A stretch of 24,087 nucleotides of DNA from Diplocarpon mali (GCA_024741835.1 JAENRP010000498.1:1-24087), one strand, 5' to 3'; shown: positions 1-10,463, numbered from the stretch's first letter. The notes: a model not told the origin generated them from the sequence alone. A program made the numbers and translations.

Positions 1-107
1 AGGCATGAACCCACCATGTATATAATTACTTTTTGTGGTACAACCACTCCTGAGAAATACAACCTTGCTTCTCAGAACCAACCACCTCCCTTGTTTCCCA
101 CATTTTC
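1..107 (+). repeat. 5' LTR, left-truncated by window edge
   Basis: Positions 1-109 match 7173-7281 base for base. By comparison with the right copy, about 37 bp of the LTR start (the TGTGGACTAC end) lie outside the window. A TATATAATT sequence at 17-25 is a plausible TATA element for element transcription. The exact right end is ambiguous by a few bases because identity runs into the first bases of the PBS candidate. Confidence 0.9.
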
Positions 108-122
108 TGGTGATCTACGCAG
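108..122 (+). other. Candidate primer binding site
   Basis: TGGTGATCTACGCAG begins directly at the end of LTR identity and starts with TGG, the complement of the tRNA CCA tail, as expected for a minus-strand primer site. I cannot assign the tRNA from sequence alone. Confidence 0.5.
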
Positions 123-138
123 GGAAGAAGTCAGCCTC

Positions 139-326
139 ATCTCAGATCTCCCCTGTCATCTCAGATTCCCCTGTCATATACTCTCTCAAGGCAATTCGAG
201 CTCTTGACACGTCAACACGGGCATACGCTCTTGACACGTTAACACGGGCATACGCTCCCTCCCTAACGTTGACCATCACGTCATACCACCTCTGCACACG
301 TATAATACGCGTCGTTAATACGCGTC
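139..326 (+). repeat. Leader with several short tandem duplications
   Basis: Between the LTR and gag there are three direct duplications. About 18-20 bp is repeated at 139-159 and 160-177 (core CCCCTGTCAT). A 27-bp unit is repeated at 200-226 and 227-253 with one mismatch (GTCAAC versus GTTAAC). TAATACGCGTC occurs at 303-313 and 316-326. CTGTAC then recurs three times at about 341-373. They sit where leader promoter, packaging or dimerisation signals are normally found; function is inferred only. Confidence 0.8.
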
Positions 327-401
327 TCACTCGAAGCCTCTCTGTACTATACCCCTGTACTACACCTCTGTACAAGACCTTAATAATCGAGGAACGACTC
401 T

Positions 402-3209
402 ATGCGAACTCAAGAAAACTTGGAAGGATTCTCGAGAACAGTGTCGTCCCTGCCATCAGAGTCATCTGAGGAATACAACGATTCATTCGATAAACTCATT
501 CGAGCTATCGACATCAGCAGCTACTACCCACCTCAACACGGAAGAGACTCCAGCTCTATCAACGCTGAACTGAGACGGCTTCTCACACCATATACATCGT
601 TACCACTATCACCAGTAACTATGAACTGTGACTACCCCCTCAGCGGAAAGTTCGATGGAACAAATGTCTCAAGTGCTCGATGGATAGCAAGACTGAATAG
701 GGACCTCCAGAAGCTAGGATATACCACCCCACCAGACTTCTTTGAAGCAGTGAATATACTCTTCGAAGGTGGAGCAGCAACATGGCTAGACAACTCACCT
801 AGATGGAGACCGGTCATAGAGAATCTAGCTAACGCCACTACTAATGATGTCGAGAACTTCACAAAGGCTATGAACATTCAGTTTAGAAGTACATCATAAG
901 GTATACTAGGTTCAAACATCCAACTGGAGCTGCGTAACCTCTCCTAAGGCAAAGATGAGTCTCTATAATCATACTACCAACGAGCACAAGACCTCATCAC
1001 CAGATGCCATTGCCGCGACCACCCACTACCAGGTACGAATGATGAACCACTCAGTGATATAGAAGCCTTCTCACTATCCAATGTTGTCTCATCGTTCATC
1101 GAAGGCCTAGCTTCGGCCGAGTTGAGGAGAAACCTTGTCCTCAAAGATGACGATGCATACTGTGGCCTGTACAAGGCATACAACACCATCCTCAGCACTG
1201 AGAATAACATGAAGAAGCTAAGAGATTACGAAGCTCGAGCTGCTGAGAAACAAGAGCTCGAACAATACCGAGCCATCTACACACAAGGGAAATCCATATC
1301 AGAATTGCTAGCAGAACTCAGTATTGCAAGTGGGCACCTATATCCATCGTCCAGGCCTGTCGAGTACCCTCCTGTACCGCCGTCACCGTACAGATACACT
1401 GAGGAGGAGCCAAAAGCACCATCACACGCGTATAGACAAAAGCCTAATCACACCTACTAGCAATCTCAGAGCATGTCCAACCAACAGCGATGGCCACAAA
1501 CTACTGGTGATTACACACAAAAGACCAATGTGCCTACGCAACCACTATACCAGGATCGTCGCAATGCGCCACGCGCTAGAACAGATGCAAAACCACCCCG
1601 CTCGCTGTCTAACAACCCGATTATCAATGGCTCTAAGCCATATTCCAAAGACATGGGCCCTATTTGCTTCCGTTGTGTAAATGTAGGTCACTTTGCTACC
1701 AAGTGCGATACGAGTACTACGCCAGCTGAGAAATGGGAACAAGAGTATGCACGGGAGATCGTCAGCAACCTCACATCATACATGGCATCAGTAACTCCAG
1801 ATGATTACCTCCAATGCTCGGGTGAATGGCAACACTCTTATACACCATCACGAGACTTTGCTCCATCAACGAGCCGAACACAGTCACCGTCATATACCCC
1901 TCCCACTATACAATCGGGTGGAAGATCAACTCCCTCATCTTCAAATGCCGCGATTGAGATCCCATTCGACCAGTTCAGGAGTGCCAGCTTCTCATCACAA
2001 GCATCAAACCCCTCTGCAGGATACAATACCCAAGGCAGACACCACACCAGCATGCTCTGTGAGATTGGGCACAAATCAGCACCAAAAACATATGAAGATC
2101 TACCTCCAACCCTTGACACCCCAATCGACTTCTTAGAATTCCCTATGCTTACTATAGATTCCTTCTTGTCTGAAAATGGCCCGTCCAAGAAGAGGCGTAT
2201 TGAGAGGGAAGACATCCTGAATGAGGAAGAGGAACCTGCCATCAAGTTCACCAAGCCTAAGAAGCCAAGGAAGGCTAAGCAATCGCGCGAGATCATTGGC
2301 AGGCTCGGAGACGGTCCTATTAACTTTGTAGAGCTGGCCGAGAAGTTCAAGACTGAAGTCTCCCTCCTTCAGCTATTTCAACTGTCACCAGAAGTGACCT
2401 CAGCGTTCAAGGAACTATCGACCCGTCCTACCCCTAAGAAGATGAAGAAGATACTAGTAGAGAAGGCCGCTTAGAAGACAGCTGAGAGAATGGCACAGGA
2501 ACAATCACATCGTGCTGAGCTCGCCATATCGCCTACTGCCTCAGCAAGCCTAAAGACAGTTGCCCCATTGGTCAAGATGGTAGGAAAAGCTTTCCGAGTC
2601 CCAGCAATAGTATCAATGAAGAAGGGAGAACAGACTGTGCAGGTTGCCCTTCCAGCTGGGATATCACAAGCAGACCCTGGCTCTGATATGGTAATCATAT
2701 CAATTGGACTAGTGAGATACCTAGGCCTACCAATGCACCCCCTCTCGAACAAAGGCCTGGGAGGCCTCACTATGAACGTTGCTGACGGTAACTCTACTGA
2801 GCTCACTCACTACACTGACTTCAGTATCGGTGTTATGGGAATATGGCGTCCTGTGGAGGCTTTCATCCGCCTATGGAACACACATAGCGATAAGGACTTC
2901 CATCTTCTTTTGGGCATGACATGGTTACATGCAGTAGACGCCCATGTCCATATTCGGGATTCCGTTGTTGAGATTGGAGACACCTTGAGAGGAGAGAATA
3001 CTGTGCAGATCAAGGGACCGGAGTTCGTCAACAGTCAACACCACTCTCTGGTATTATACCCGAAAGATGCTCAGGAGGAGACACGACCTTCGCCGACCTC
3101 CCCCAAGGATGAGTCAGATGATGATTCTGACGACGATACCGACTCGAGCTCCGACTCTGATGAAGAAGCCCCAAAGCATGTATCATTCATTCCTGGTTCA
3201 AAAAACTAG
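402..3209 (+). pseudogene. gag-protease ORF of Ty3/gypsy element, with premature stops
   Basis: A single frame (codon starts divisible by 3) runs from ATG 402 to TAG 3207. It encodes the capsid/nucleocapsid precursor followed by the aspartic protease. A CCHC zinc knuckle (C-x2-C-x4-H-x4-C) lies at 1665-1706. A Lys/Arg-rich basic stretch follows near 2190-2280. The protease active site is D-P-G-S-D at 2673-2687 (family D-S/T-G), with a later LLLGMTWL segment near 2910 as the second conserved protease motif. An acidic Asp/Ser-rich tail precedes the end. In-frame stops at 897, 945, 966, 1458 and 2472 (all TAA or TAG) break the ORF with no net frame change; sequence between them stays protein-like. 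Several fit Gln or Trp codons changed by transitions. The last stop, at 3207, looks natural because the slippery site ends right against it. This copy should make only a short Gag fragment. Confidence 0.85.
3200..3206 (+). promoter_or_regulatory. Programmed -1 ribosomal frameshift heptamer A AAA AAC
   Basis: In the gag-pro frame the codons read TCA AAA AAC TAG, so the heptamer A-AAA-AAC fits the X-XXY-YYZ rule and the stop codon follows at once. A -1 slip gives AAA AAA CTA GAT and enters the pol frame, which is open from here for nearly 600 nt. A hairpin (AGGCG 3250-3254 with CGCCT 3259-3263, loop GCCA) lies downstream, though it is farther away than the usual 5-9 nt spacer. The heptamer is a known efficient -1 site in retroviruses; its use here is inferred. 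Confidence 0.75.
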
Positions 3210-6200
3210 ATCTCCCGACTCGACCTGAGCACGTCATTAAAAGGTTTACAGGCGGCCACGCCTTTTGCGAAGATGCAGATGATGGAGATGAACCTCTCTC
3301 TCTGGAAACTCCACCATTGATGATTGAGGACATACCATATGACTTTGCCCCTAGCATATTCGACTACCCTACCTACCCTACCTACCTTACTACCATTGGA
3401 GCTGAAAGATCAGCTCCGAGAATCAAGGAAGAGCCTATACCCTTGAGCCAGAAGCGCAACGCAGAGTCCCTTCTTGCAGGACTAGGTGTTTCCATCTTAC
3501 AATCTACCGATGAACCAGACCTCTACCAGCCATCAATCGAAGACTATGATATTGGGTGGTCTCCAATAGGGGAATTCGTGGAAGATACCTTTACAATTGA
3601 TGAGGATGACTTGGAATACCTTCGAGGCACTTCACAAGATACCCCGACCCTAGCAGAACACACTTCTATGATGGCTGGTGTTTTACTCACGAATGAAGGA
3701 GAGACGACTTTCCAAGTATCACCTCTTGAACAGTCATTCGGCATGCCAGCCACGAGAAGGCCATATAGACGACAACTTACTGACGCTCCATAAGATGAGA
3801 TCGATGAGTGGTTCAGCCAGTCCGGAATTACCCTTGGCACACAGCTCAATTCGGAACAACGAGACCTTGTCACTAGACTTCTGTTCACCTACCAAGACCT
3901 CAACTCCACAAGTCTCTCGAATCTCCCACCCACTGATCTGTACCAACACAGAGTGCGACTCAAACAAGACACTACCCCCTGGAATAGACCGAAGCAAAGA
4001 AGATGGCCTCCTGCTAAGGAGTTCTGGCTAAGGAGGATCATCAATGATGGTATCAAGTCCAACATATTCGAGCGAACAATGGAGGCGAATGGACAATTGT
4101 CAGATTGGAACGCACAAGCCAATTTGGTTGATAAATCTGACCCTCTAGGTGAATGGGACGAGCCTAGGCTTACATTCAACTACTAGAACGTGAAGGAAGA
4201 GATACTAGGGTGCTTCATCGAGCTCACATCATCAGTTCACGACTATATGGGTCATCCTTCCCATAAGTTCTTCCACAAGCTCGACCTAAAGCATGGGTAT
4301 TGGGCCATTTCCATACATCCAGATGATCGATATGTCTTCGCCTTCTCAATTGCAGGAATTGGACAATTGCAACCTATACGCCTACCCCAGGGATCTGTCA
4401 CATCAATGTTTTCCTTCACTGAGCTAATGTATATTGTCCTTGGCTACATTCCCCGTACTGATGATTTTGATGGAATGGAATCTACTCTTGTTGCAAAATC
4501 ACCTACAGAGCTTCCCGATGCTGCGTTCTATGTGGATGACATCTTCAGTGGATTTCAAGAGTTTGCCCAGGGCTATCGAGTTCTATTAGAAGAACTACTT
4601 CCCAGGATTGAATGGGCAAAGCTCAAACTGTCATTCAAAAAGATGGAGCTATTCGTCACAGAGGCTCTAGTACTTGGCATCTCACACAAAGCTGGAGGGA
4701 AACTAATCACTAAACCTGAGAGGTGTGAGAAGATACGCAACTGGCCTGTTCCCACCGACAACTCATCAGTACGAGCTTTCCTAGGAGCAGTAGGACTCAC
4801 TAAGCGATGGGTGAAGAACTTTGCTGAGATCAAGAGACCCCTCACATCACTCACAGGAAATGTGGAGTTCAACTGGGGTGATAGAGAACAAGCTGCGTTC
4901 CAAATCATGAAGGAGAAGTGTGCGACAGCTGTTGAGCTTCAAGGATGGGATTTTCACCTGCCTGTACGACTATACTCAGATGCCAGCCTATACGGCGCCG
5001 GGTGTGTTATCACTCAAATGATTCCCGGAAAGCCAAAAGGCGGAGTTGAGGTTCCTCTGCTATATGACGCCTTCACATTCAGTCCTACCCAGAGAAACTA
5101 CGGAGTCTACAAGAGGGAGTTGTGTGCAATCGCAGAGTTTGCACGACGATATGAGCATATGCTCCGAGGAACTGACATATCCACTATCCTTACTGATCAT
5201 AAGCCACTGACTTTCTTCTTGAAGTCATCTGCACTTGATGGGATTTACTCTAGATGGGCAGCTGAGCTTCGCTGTCTAAACGTTCAAATAGAGTATATAC
5301 CTGGTCCTCGGAACGTAATCGCAGACGCTCTATCGAGGACGATCTTCCCTGATTCAACTAATGCTCAGGGAATTCCCTCTATCTCTGAGCTAGGAATGAT
5401 GGATTACACAGATGGGGAGCCCAGATGGATTTGGAAGGATGGAAAGCAAGGCTACGAGCAGCTACTCGAATCAATCGGCCACCCTCTTCACGAATACGAG
5501 TTGTCAAAGTTGTTCAGAATAGTCAATTTGGAATCATCTCTAGCTAATCTCAGCCTGGGAGCTCATATGGACTTCTCCATAGACAAGCGAATACTCGAAG
5601 CAAACTTGGGAAGCGTTATCACAGCTGAGAACGAGTCGCATGATAATCTAACACCTCCACACCCTCGATATAAATCGTCGCTATGGTACAAAGATGTGGC
5701 TGGGTATCTTACAACCGGTTGCTTCCCGAACACCTGTATCACCAAGGTACACAACGCCGCCTTCCTTCGAAAAGTGTCCAAATACTCAACTGGGCAAAAC
5801 GGCGACTTGTACTACCGATTCTACGATACCAAGAAGCTTTGCATTGTACAAGCTGACGTCTCACGAGTGCTATTCGAAGCACATGATAACTCAGGCCACT
5901 TCTCGAAGAACATCACTTGCAAGAGGCTACAAGACTACTACTGGCCCAGATTGGCAGAAGACGTAGCAGACTACATACTTGGGTGCCTCACATGTGCTCG
6001 ATTTGGAACAGCTATCAGATCACAGACTCTAGCTCGAGTTGCTATCAGTGCACCAATGGAGCTCATCGGTCTCGATTTCATAGGTCCATTCCCTAAGTTC
6101 AAGACTGTCAAACTCCAGTACATTCTCGTTGCTATAGATTACTTCACTCGATTCATCTGGGCTAAAGCTGTCATAACCCCAGACTCCGCTACTGTTATAT

Positions 6201-7081
6201 CCTTTTTAAGGAGCATATTCTCGATCCATGGGATTCCAATTGGAGCATATATGGACCCCGGATCTCATTTCTCTGAGATAACTCAGAAGTTCGCTGAATC
6301 ATATGGCGTTACATGGGCCAACTCTCCCTCTTATGCAAAAATGGCTACTGGTATGATTGAGAAAGCCAACGATATACTCCAGCGAGTACTCAAGAAGAAG
6401 TGTGTTGATCCTGCGACATGGCCAGATCATCTGGAGGAGAGTGTATTCGATACGAATCGACGGTACATCGCCTATTTGCACTATTCGCCATTTGAGATCA
6501 TGTTTGGCTACGAACCTATAGGTACTCTCGAAGCTGTCTTTCCAGTTGCACCAAGACAGAGCATGATTGCTTCATTGAGAGCAAATTGCACTTCTATATA
6601 CCCCACAGAGGAAGAGCATGGGAATTGCGTCATTGACTTCATGGTCCGGAGAATACAGCTACGAAGACAAGCCCAGGAAAACTCCGATTTTTCTAAAGAC
6701 AAGACAGCTCAACGACACGATCTAGGAGTTAGATCATTCTACCAGTTCTCGCCAGGAGACCTCGTCATGCTATATGACCACAAAGAATCAGGGAAGAAGC
6801 TGAGAGCTTCATGGAGAGGGCCTTTTGTTATCGTTGGCTTTTCAGGAGATATGGGGAAGTCTTACACACTACGACAGATCGATGGCACTATTATCAAGAG
6901 GTACAACTTCCATGGGAATGACCTCAAGCCTTTTAGACTGCGCGAGGGCCATATCATTACAGGAAGAGAGGCGCCTATACCTGTTTACCAAAATATACGC
7001 TATGGAGCTGGCTCTCATAGAGACAAAGGGTGGGTCAAAAGTACCTATCAAAAATCAGGAGGAAAAACTATAACTTACTAA
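3200..7081 (+). pseudogene. pol ORF: reverse transcriptase, RNase H, integrase
   Basis: The -1 frame runs from the slippery site to TAA 7079 and is broken only by TAA 3791 and TAG 4184. RT begins near 3950; its first catalytic Asp is in KLDLKHGYW (Asp at 4283), then LPQG near 4384 and the YVDD palm motif at 4529-4540. RNase H keeps its acidic set: LYSDAS, KREL, LTDHK and NVIADALSR. Integrase has an HH-CC zinc module (AHDNSGH ... CLTC, about 5880-6000) and catalytic D 6074, D 6254, E 6359. Asp-2 sits in DPG instead of the usual D-N/R-G, and the Asp-2 to Glu spacing is D-x34-E, one shorter than usual. A GPF module (WRGPFVIV) follows near 6814. All catalytic residues are present; the two stops are the obvious lesions. 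LPQG and YVDD resemble retroviral RT more than the LPFG common in Ty3 relatives. Confidence 0.9.
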
Positions 7082-7120
7082 TTGGCTTCTACTATTGCTC
7101 TCCGGGGTTTCGCAGATGAT

Positions 7121-7135
7121 AAAGGGAGTAAAAGA
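7121..7135 (+). other. Polypurine tract
   Basis: AAAGGGAGTAAAAGA is all purine except one T and directly precedes the TG that opens the 3' LTR. This is the expected plus-strand primer site. Confidence 0.75.
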
Positions 7136-7280
7136 TGTGGACTACTAGCGTGGAGTAGTCAGCAGATGCCTCAGGCATGAACCCACCATGTATATAATTA
7201 CTTTTTGTGGTACAACCACTCCTGAGAAATACAACCTTGCTTCTCAGAACCAACCACCTCCCTTGTTTCCCACATTTTCT
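7136..7280 (+). repeat. 3' LTR, complete, about 145 bp
   Basis: It starts TGTGGACTAC after the polypurine tract and ends near TTTTCT, where identity with the 5' copy stops (7281). A perfect 7-bp inverted repeat, GACTACT 7140-7146 and AGTAGTC 7154-7160, forms a hairpin near its start. TATATAATT repeats the putative TATA of the 5' copy. A target-site duplication cannot be tested because the left flank is outside the window. Confidence 0.88.
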
Positions 7281-8971
7281 GTGAGCAACACGCGCACGCC
7301 ACTTGGAGGTTTGGCTAGTTAGTCCCCGCCGCTGTCCTTCTGCCTCTACGGATGTCACGAATGTGCCCGTGAGAAGGCCAGACAAGACCAGCGGCTATGG
7401 CGTACGTGCCGTGACCTTTCGTCCATATTTGCCACGACCTTCCGGGAGAATCGACTGCATGATAAGGAGGAGAAGGATCTCACTGTACAACAAAGGCGAG
7501 GAGGCTGTGCCTTGCGTCCAAGTTGCCAAGGTTCATCACATCAGCAATCCCACTTACTGTGTACTCGGCGGCTACAGGAGGGTAATCTGCGGCATACCCT
7601 CCCAGCTCGGCTCTCGCTGGCGAGTCTCGCCGTCTGCTTGGTGGTATCAGCCAAGATGGCCGGCAAGATAACTTACTGCATGACATATATTCGCAGTATT
7701 TATCAGCAGGTTCGGACGTTCTTGACATACTTGTGTAGAGTAGGGAGCTCCCTAGCTACCCACCTTGAGAGAGACTTCGAGCACAATCACATGACGGGGA
7801 GGTTGACATCGGCGGTGCTGTACGGACGTACGTGGTGTATATGGGACCAGGTGCATGGGACTCGGAGGTTGGATGTTGAGGTGAGGGCAAGTTCTCTGGC
7901 CGGCTCAGCCGGCATGGAACATCGTTCTCGCGAAGTGCGTACGGCACGCGAGCTCCTGGTTCGCGTGCGTTTCGGCATCGCCTTGACTATTTCATTGGGT
8001 TCATTGTGAAGCTTTGACAAAGTCGGAACCTGGACTTATTTCAGACGCCAGGCCGGTGATATGGGTCCGGCCCCGAACAAGGGTCAGGGGTTTGGGTGAG
8101 AGAAGCTTGCCCTCGATCGGGAGACGTCGGGTATATTGGACGGACTATAATACCACCTTTATACCGTTATAATAGATACTGCAATAGTCACCCGCTCGTT
8201 CTGAGCCGTGGAAAAGGAGTGCAGCGGCAAAGCCCTCAAGTCAGCCTACCGCCGTTGCCGCGTAAGCAGTCGGGCTTCCCGCCGTCAGGGTGACCCGCGT
8301 ACGAGTTCCTGGCGTCGCATCCGAGTATCTGGTAGTTCGCGATGCGCTGCCAGGTTCTCGTAACATGGTCGACACGCGAGCCAGTCTGATAAACAAGTTC
8401 ACCCGAGGCAATTCCCCTGGCTTGGGTGTGGCCCGTGGAAACAAAGGTTCTGCCTCGATGGTCAGTTGTTACCTCGACTGTCAGTCGTTTGACCTGGCGA
8501 CAGTGCGTCGGCCTGCACTGTTGGCGGTCTCGCTCTCAGTCTCGCTCGTGGTTTTTGTTCTCTCCTCTTCGCTCCGCTCCTTGCATCTGGGAATCCCGGA
8601 GCAGTGGTCTGGCAGGCCACGGCTATCAACAAGGAACGAGTGCACTGCGAGGGTTCGTCTCCGCTTATGCCCGGTCCGAGTTCTGCTGCCGACAGATTCG
8701 AGCCATACGGTTGTCGGCCTCGTCGATTGCCACTGACCTTCGTACACTGCGTACAATGGAGATGCGAGGGTTCAAGGAGCCGGGAGTGTTACCTCTTGGT
8801 GAATATCCAAGGCCTCTGCACCTCTATAGAAGGACATACCCGAGTGCCACTCTGTAACATTCATGCCTTGTCCATATCCCCGATGCACCAGTCATCGATC
8901 ACGACCATCCGTTTCCCGAGTAGCGTACACGAAGAAGACCCCCAACGCCGCCCAGTGTTCCTGTCTATGCT
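7281..8971. other. Intergenic stretch, no convincing gene
   Basis: About 1.7 kb between the retrotransposon and the minus-strand membrane-protein gene. Short overlapping ORFs exist on both strands, but none shows a recognisable domain, a consistent splice pattern or protein-like composition. Its right part probably includes the 3' UTR of the 8972-9685 gene. The GC level is like that of the genes, so it is not RIP-decayed. Confidence 0.55.
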
Positions 8972-9685
8972 TTACATGTTCTCGCGAAACATCGACCGTC
9001 GCTCCGTCCGGCTATCATGGCTGTCCTGCGTCTCATGCCGCTGGATCGGGTCCATCGCCATTGGCCGTGGACTCATTGCCCTCAGATTGCTTGGCTCAGC
9101 CTCGTCGCCGAACGGATTCGCCGTTGCTTTCCTCCCCATCTCCTCGTCATATCTCCGATCTAGCCCGGCCCGTGTGCCTCCAATGTAAGGTTCCGGCCCC
9201 TGGCTCAGACTCCTGCCTCTGTTTTCCCCGGGCGCCGGCGGATTCGTAGGCGCAGGTCCTGGCCGCTCGTTGTGTAGCCCCAAGTCCTGCTCCTCGTAGT
9301 ATCCGCCGGGTCCGTACGCATCGGCCTCGGTCCCAACACGCGCATCCCAAGCATCGTCCGGATCCAGCGGTCCAAATCCCCTATTGTTCGCTCTGCCGCG
9401 GACATTGCTGCTGAGGGGCTCTTCATATGCGCCGCCCGCAGACCGATTATTGCGATTCTTGAACACGCTTATCTTGCCCCTAAGCCATCCTACCGCGCCA
9501 CTTTGCGTTCCTGATGATCCGTATCCGTCGGAGTTGTTAAAGGGGTTGTAGGACGAAAGTGTTGGTTGCGGGAGCCCGAGCCGACGGGCGCGGAGGTGGG
9601 TGTAGATTATCCAGCCTATTGCGCCGAAAACGACTGCAATTAGGACGATGATGAAGAAAGCACCGAGGCCTGTAAGGCGCGCCAT
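8972..9685 (-). CDS. Conserved fungal single-pass membrane protein (acid-phosphatase-like by family name only)
   Basis: An uninterrupted 237-aa ORF starts at ATG 9685. Residues about 8-29 form one strong hydrophobic segment (FFIIVLIAVVFGAIGWIIY) followed by basic HLRARR, suggesting an N-terminal anchor with the rest cytosolic. The remaining 200 residues are Gly/Pro/Asn/charged and look disordered; the protein ends in SMFRENM. The N-terminal anchor and C-terminal tail match, from memory, a small protein conserved in Sordariomycetes that databases often label acid phosphatase-like. I see no histidine-phosphatase (RHG) or other phosphatase motif, so catalytic function should not be assumed. No intron is needed. 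It points away from the GPCR gene. Confidence 0.8.
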   Translation of the reverse strand: MARLTGLGAFFIIVLIAVVFGAIGWIIYTHLRARRLGLPQPTLSSYNPFNNSDGYGSSGTQSGAVGWLRGKISVFKNRNNRSAGGAYEEPLSSNVRGRANNRGFGPLDPDDAWDARVGTEADAYGPGGYYEEQDLGLHNERPGPAPTNPPAPGENRGRSLSQGPEPYIGGTRAGLDRRYDEEMGRKATANPFGDEAEPSNLRAMSPRPMAMDPIQRHETQDSHDSRTERRSMFRENM

Positions 9686-10025
9686 TGTGCGATTGTAGCA
9701 GTAGATGCGATGCAGGCTTCCTCACCTCGTGGGTGGTGGAGGAGAAGGTGGTTGAATTTGTAGGTGAAGCTGAGTCTACCTACCTAGGTAGATAATTTCA
9801 GTCACGTGTCGTAATGTCTGTTCATCTCTCACCCATGAACCGTGGCTTAGGTAATCTTGGCACCTTCAAGTGATCTCATAGATTCGCTGAGACACCAGGA
9901 TATAGTCTCGGGTCTCAGGTAGGCCGTGTAGGCTTCACACTGCCTTCATCTGATTTTCATCCTCATGAGAGCTACTAAGTGTATATAGAGTCGCCTCTTT
10001 GCTTCGAACCCGCATCCTAGTCTCC
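9686..10025. promoter_or_regulatory. Upstream region of the membrane-protein gene with palindrome and E-box
   Basis: CTACCTAGGTAG at 9780-9791 is a perfect 12-bp palindrome, and CACGTG at 9803-9808 is a bHLH-type E-box core. Both lie about 95-125 bp upstream of the minus-strand start codon, a plausible promoter position. Tracts of the TACCTAGGTA type are common in Sordariomycete genomes, so the palindrome may be background. No gene is seen here. Confidence 0.4.
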
Positions 10026-10463
10026 ATGGCTGCGAGTGCTTATCAGTCCCATCAGCTGGGTCGGAATCCAACGGAGGGTTTTAAAGGAGCAAATGATCAA
10101 CAAACCCTCGACCCAACAGCTTGGTTTGTGTTTGCCAGCAGCATGATATACCGGACTTGCAACTCTTATCCAGGAGTCCCGTATATCAAAGGCTTACCGA
10201 ACATCTTTGAGTTCAAGCCCATGATACCAAACTCTCAGTGCAGCTGGAATTCGTTCCCCTGCAAGTTTGGCATGTTGTCCAGTACATCCGCATCCATGTT
10301 TGGTATGAGATGTTTGCATTCACAAGCATGTGCGTGGCAACTTGTCTGTACCTTGTGGTGGAGTCAAGAGCTCGAAGTGGAATTCTGTCAGTTCCTTGTC
10401 CGTTTGTTACTTTGCTTGCTGACTCGCGGCATACAATTGCTCCAAGTAGGCCCTAGTCTCTGA
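10026..10463 (+). CDS. Uncertain ORF, 145 aa, possible exon of an unrecognised gene
   Basis: An ATG at 10026 opens 145 codons without recognisable domain. The first about 80 codons look protein-like; the C-terminal part is rich in Cys, Trp and Leu and a competing frame (10238-10456) is also open, so the true exon may end earlier. Exon-like sequence with splice sites follows at 10551-10809, so the two may belong to one gene or gene relic. I could not find a donor that joins them in phase. The function is unknown. Confidence 0.25.
   Translation: MAASAYQSHQLGRNPTEGFKGANDQQTLDPTAWFVFASSMIYRTCNSYPGVPYIKGLPNIFEFKPMIPNSQCSWNSFPCKFGMLSSTSASMFGMRCLHSQACAWQLVCTLWWSQELEVEFCQFLVRLLLCLLTRGIQLLQVGPSL

Larger units (their letters stand above)
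1..7280 (+). mobile_element. Ty3/gypsy LTR retrotransposon, nearly complete, defective copy
   Basis: The order is partial 5' LTR, primer-binding-site candidate, repeat-rich leader, gag with CCHC knuckle, protease, RT, RNase H, integrase with a GPF module, polypurine tract and 3' LTR. RT before integrase marks it as Ty3/gypsy; no chromodomain follows the integrase. The left end is cut by the window, so about 37 bp of the 5' LTR and any target-site duplication are unseen. The 109 bp of LTR present in both copies are identical, which implies recent insertion, yet both reading frames contain premature TAA/TAG codons. Base composition is close to the host genes, unlike the AT-rich elements to the right. 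Family membership is certain; the precise lineage is not. Confidence 0.93.

Noticed and set aside
1838..2350. Minus-strand 170-codon ORF
   Set aside because: Antisense to the Gag frame containing the zinc knuckle and basic region; no protein family seen.
8096..8857. Overlapping plus-strand ORFs of 65-148 codons
   Set aside because: Arg/Ser-rich, mutually overlapping, no domains or splice logic; probably chance ORFs in GC-rich intergenic DNA.
9990..10025. tRNA B-box-like GCTTCGAACCCGC
   Set aside because: No paired T-arm, A-box or acceptor stem around it on either strand.
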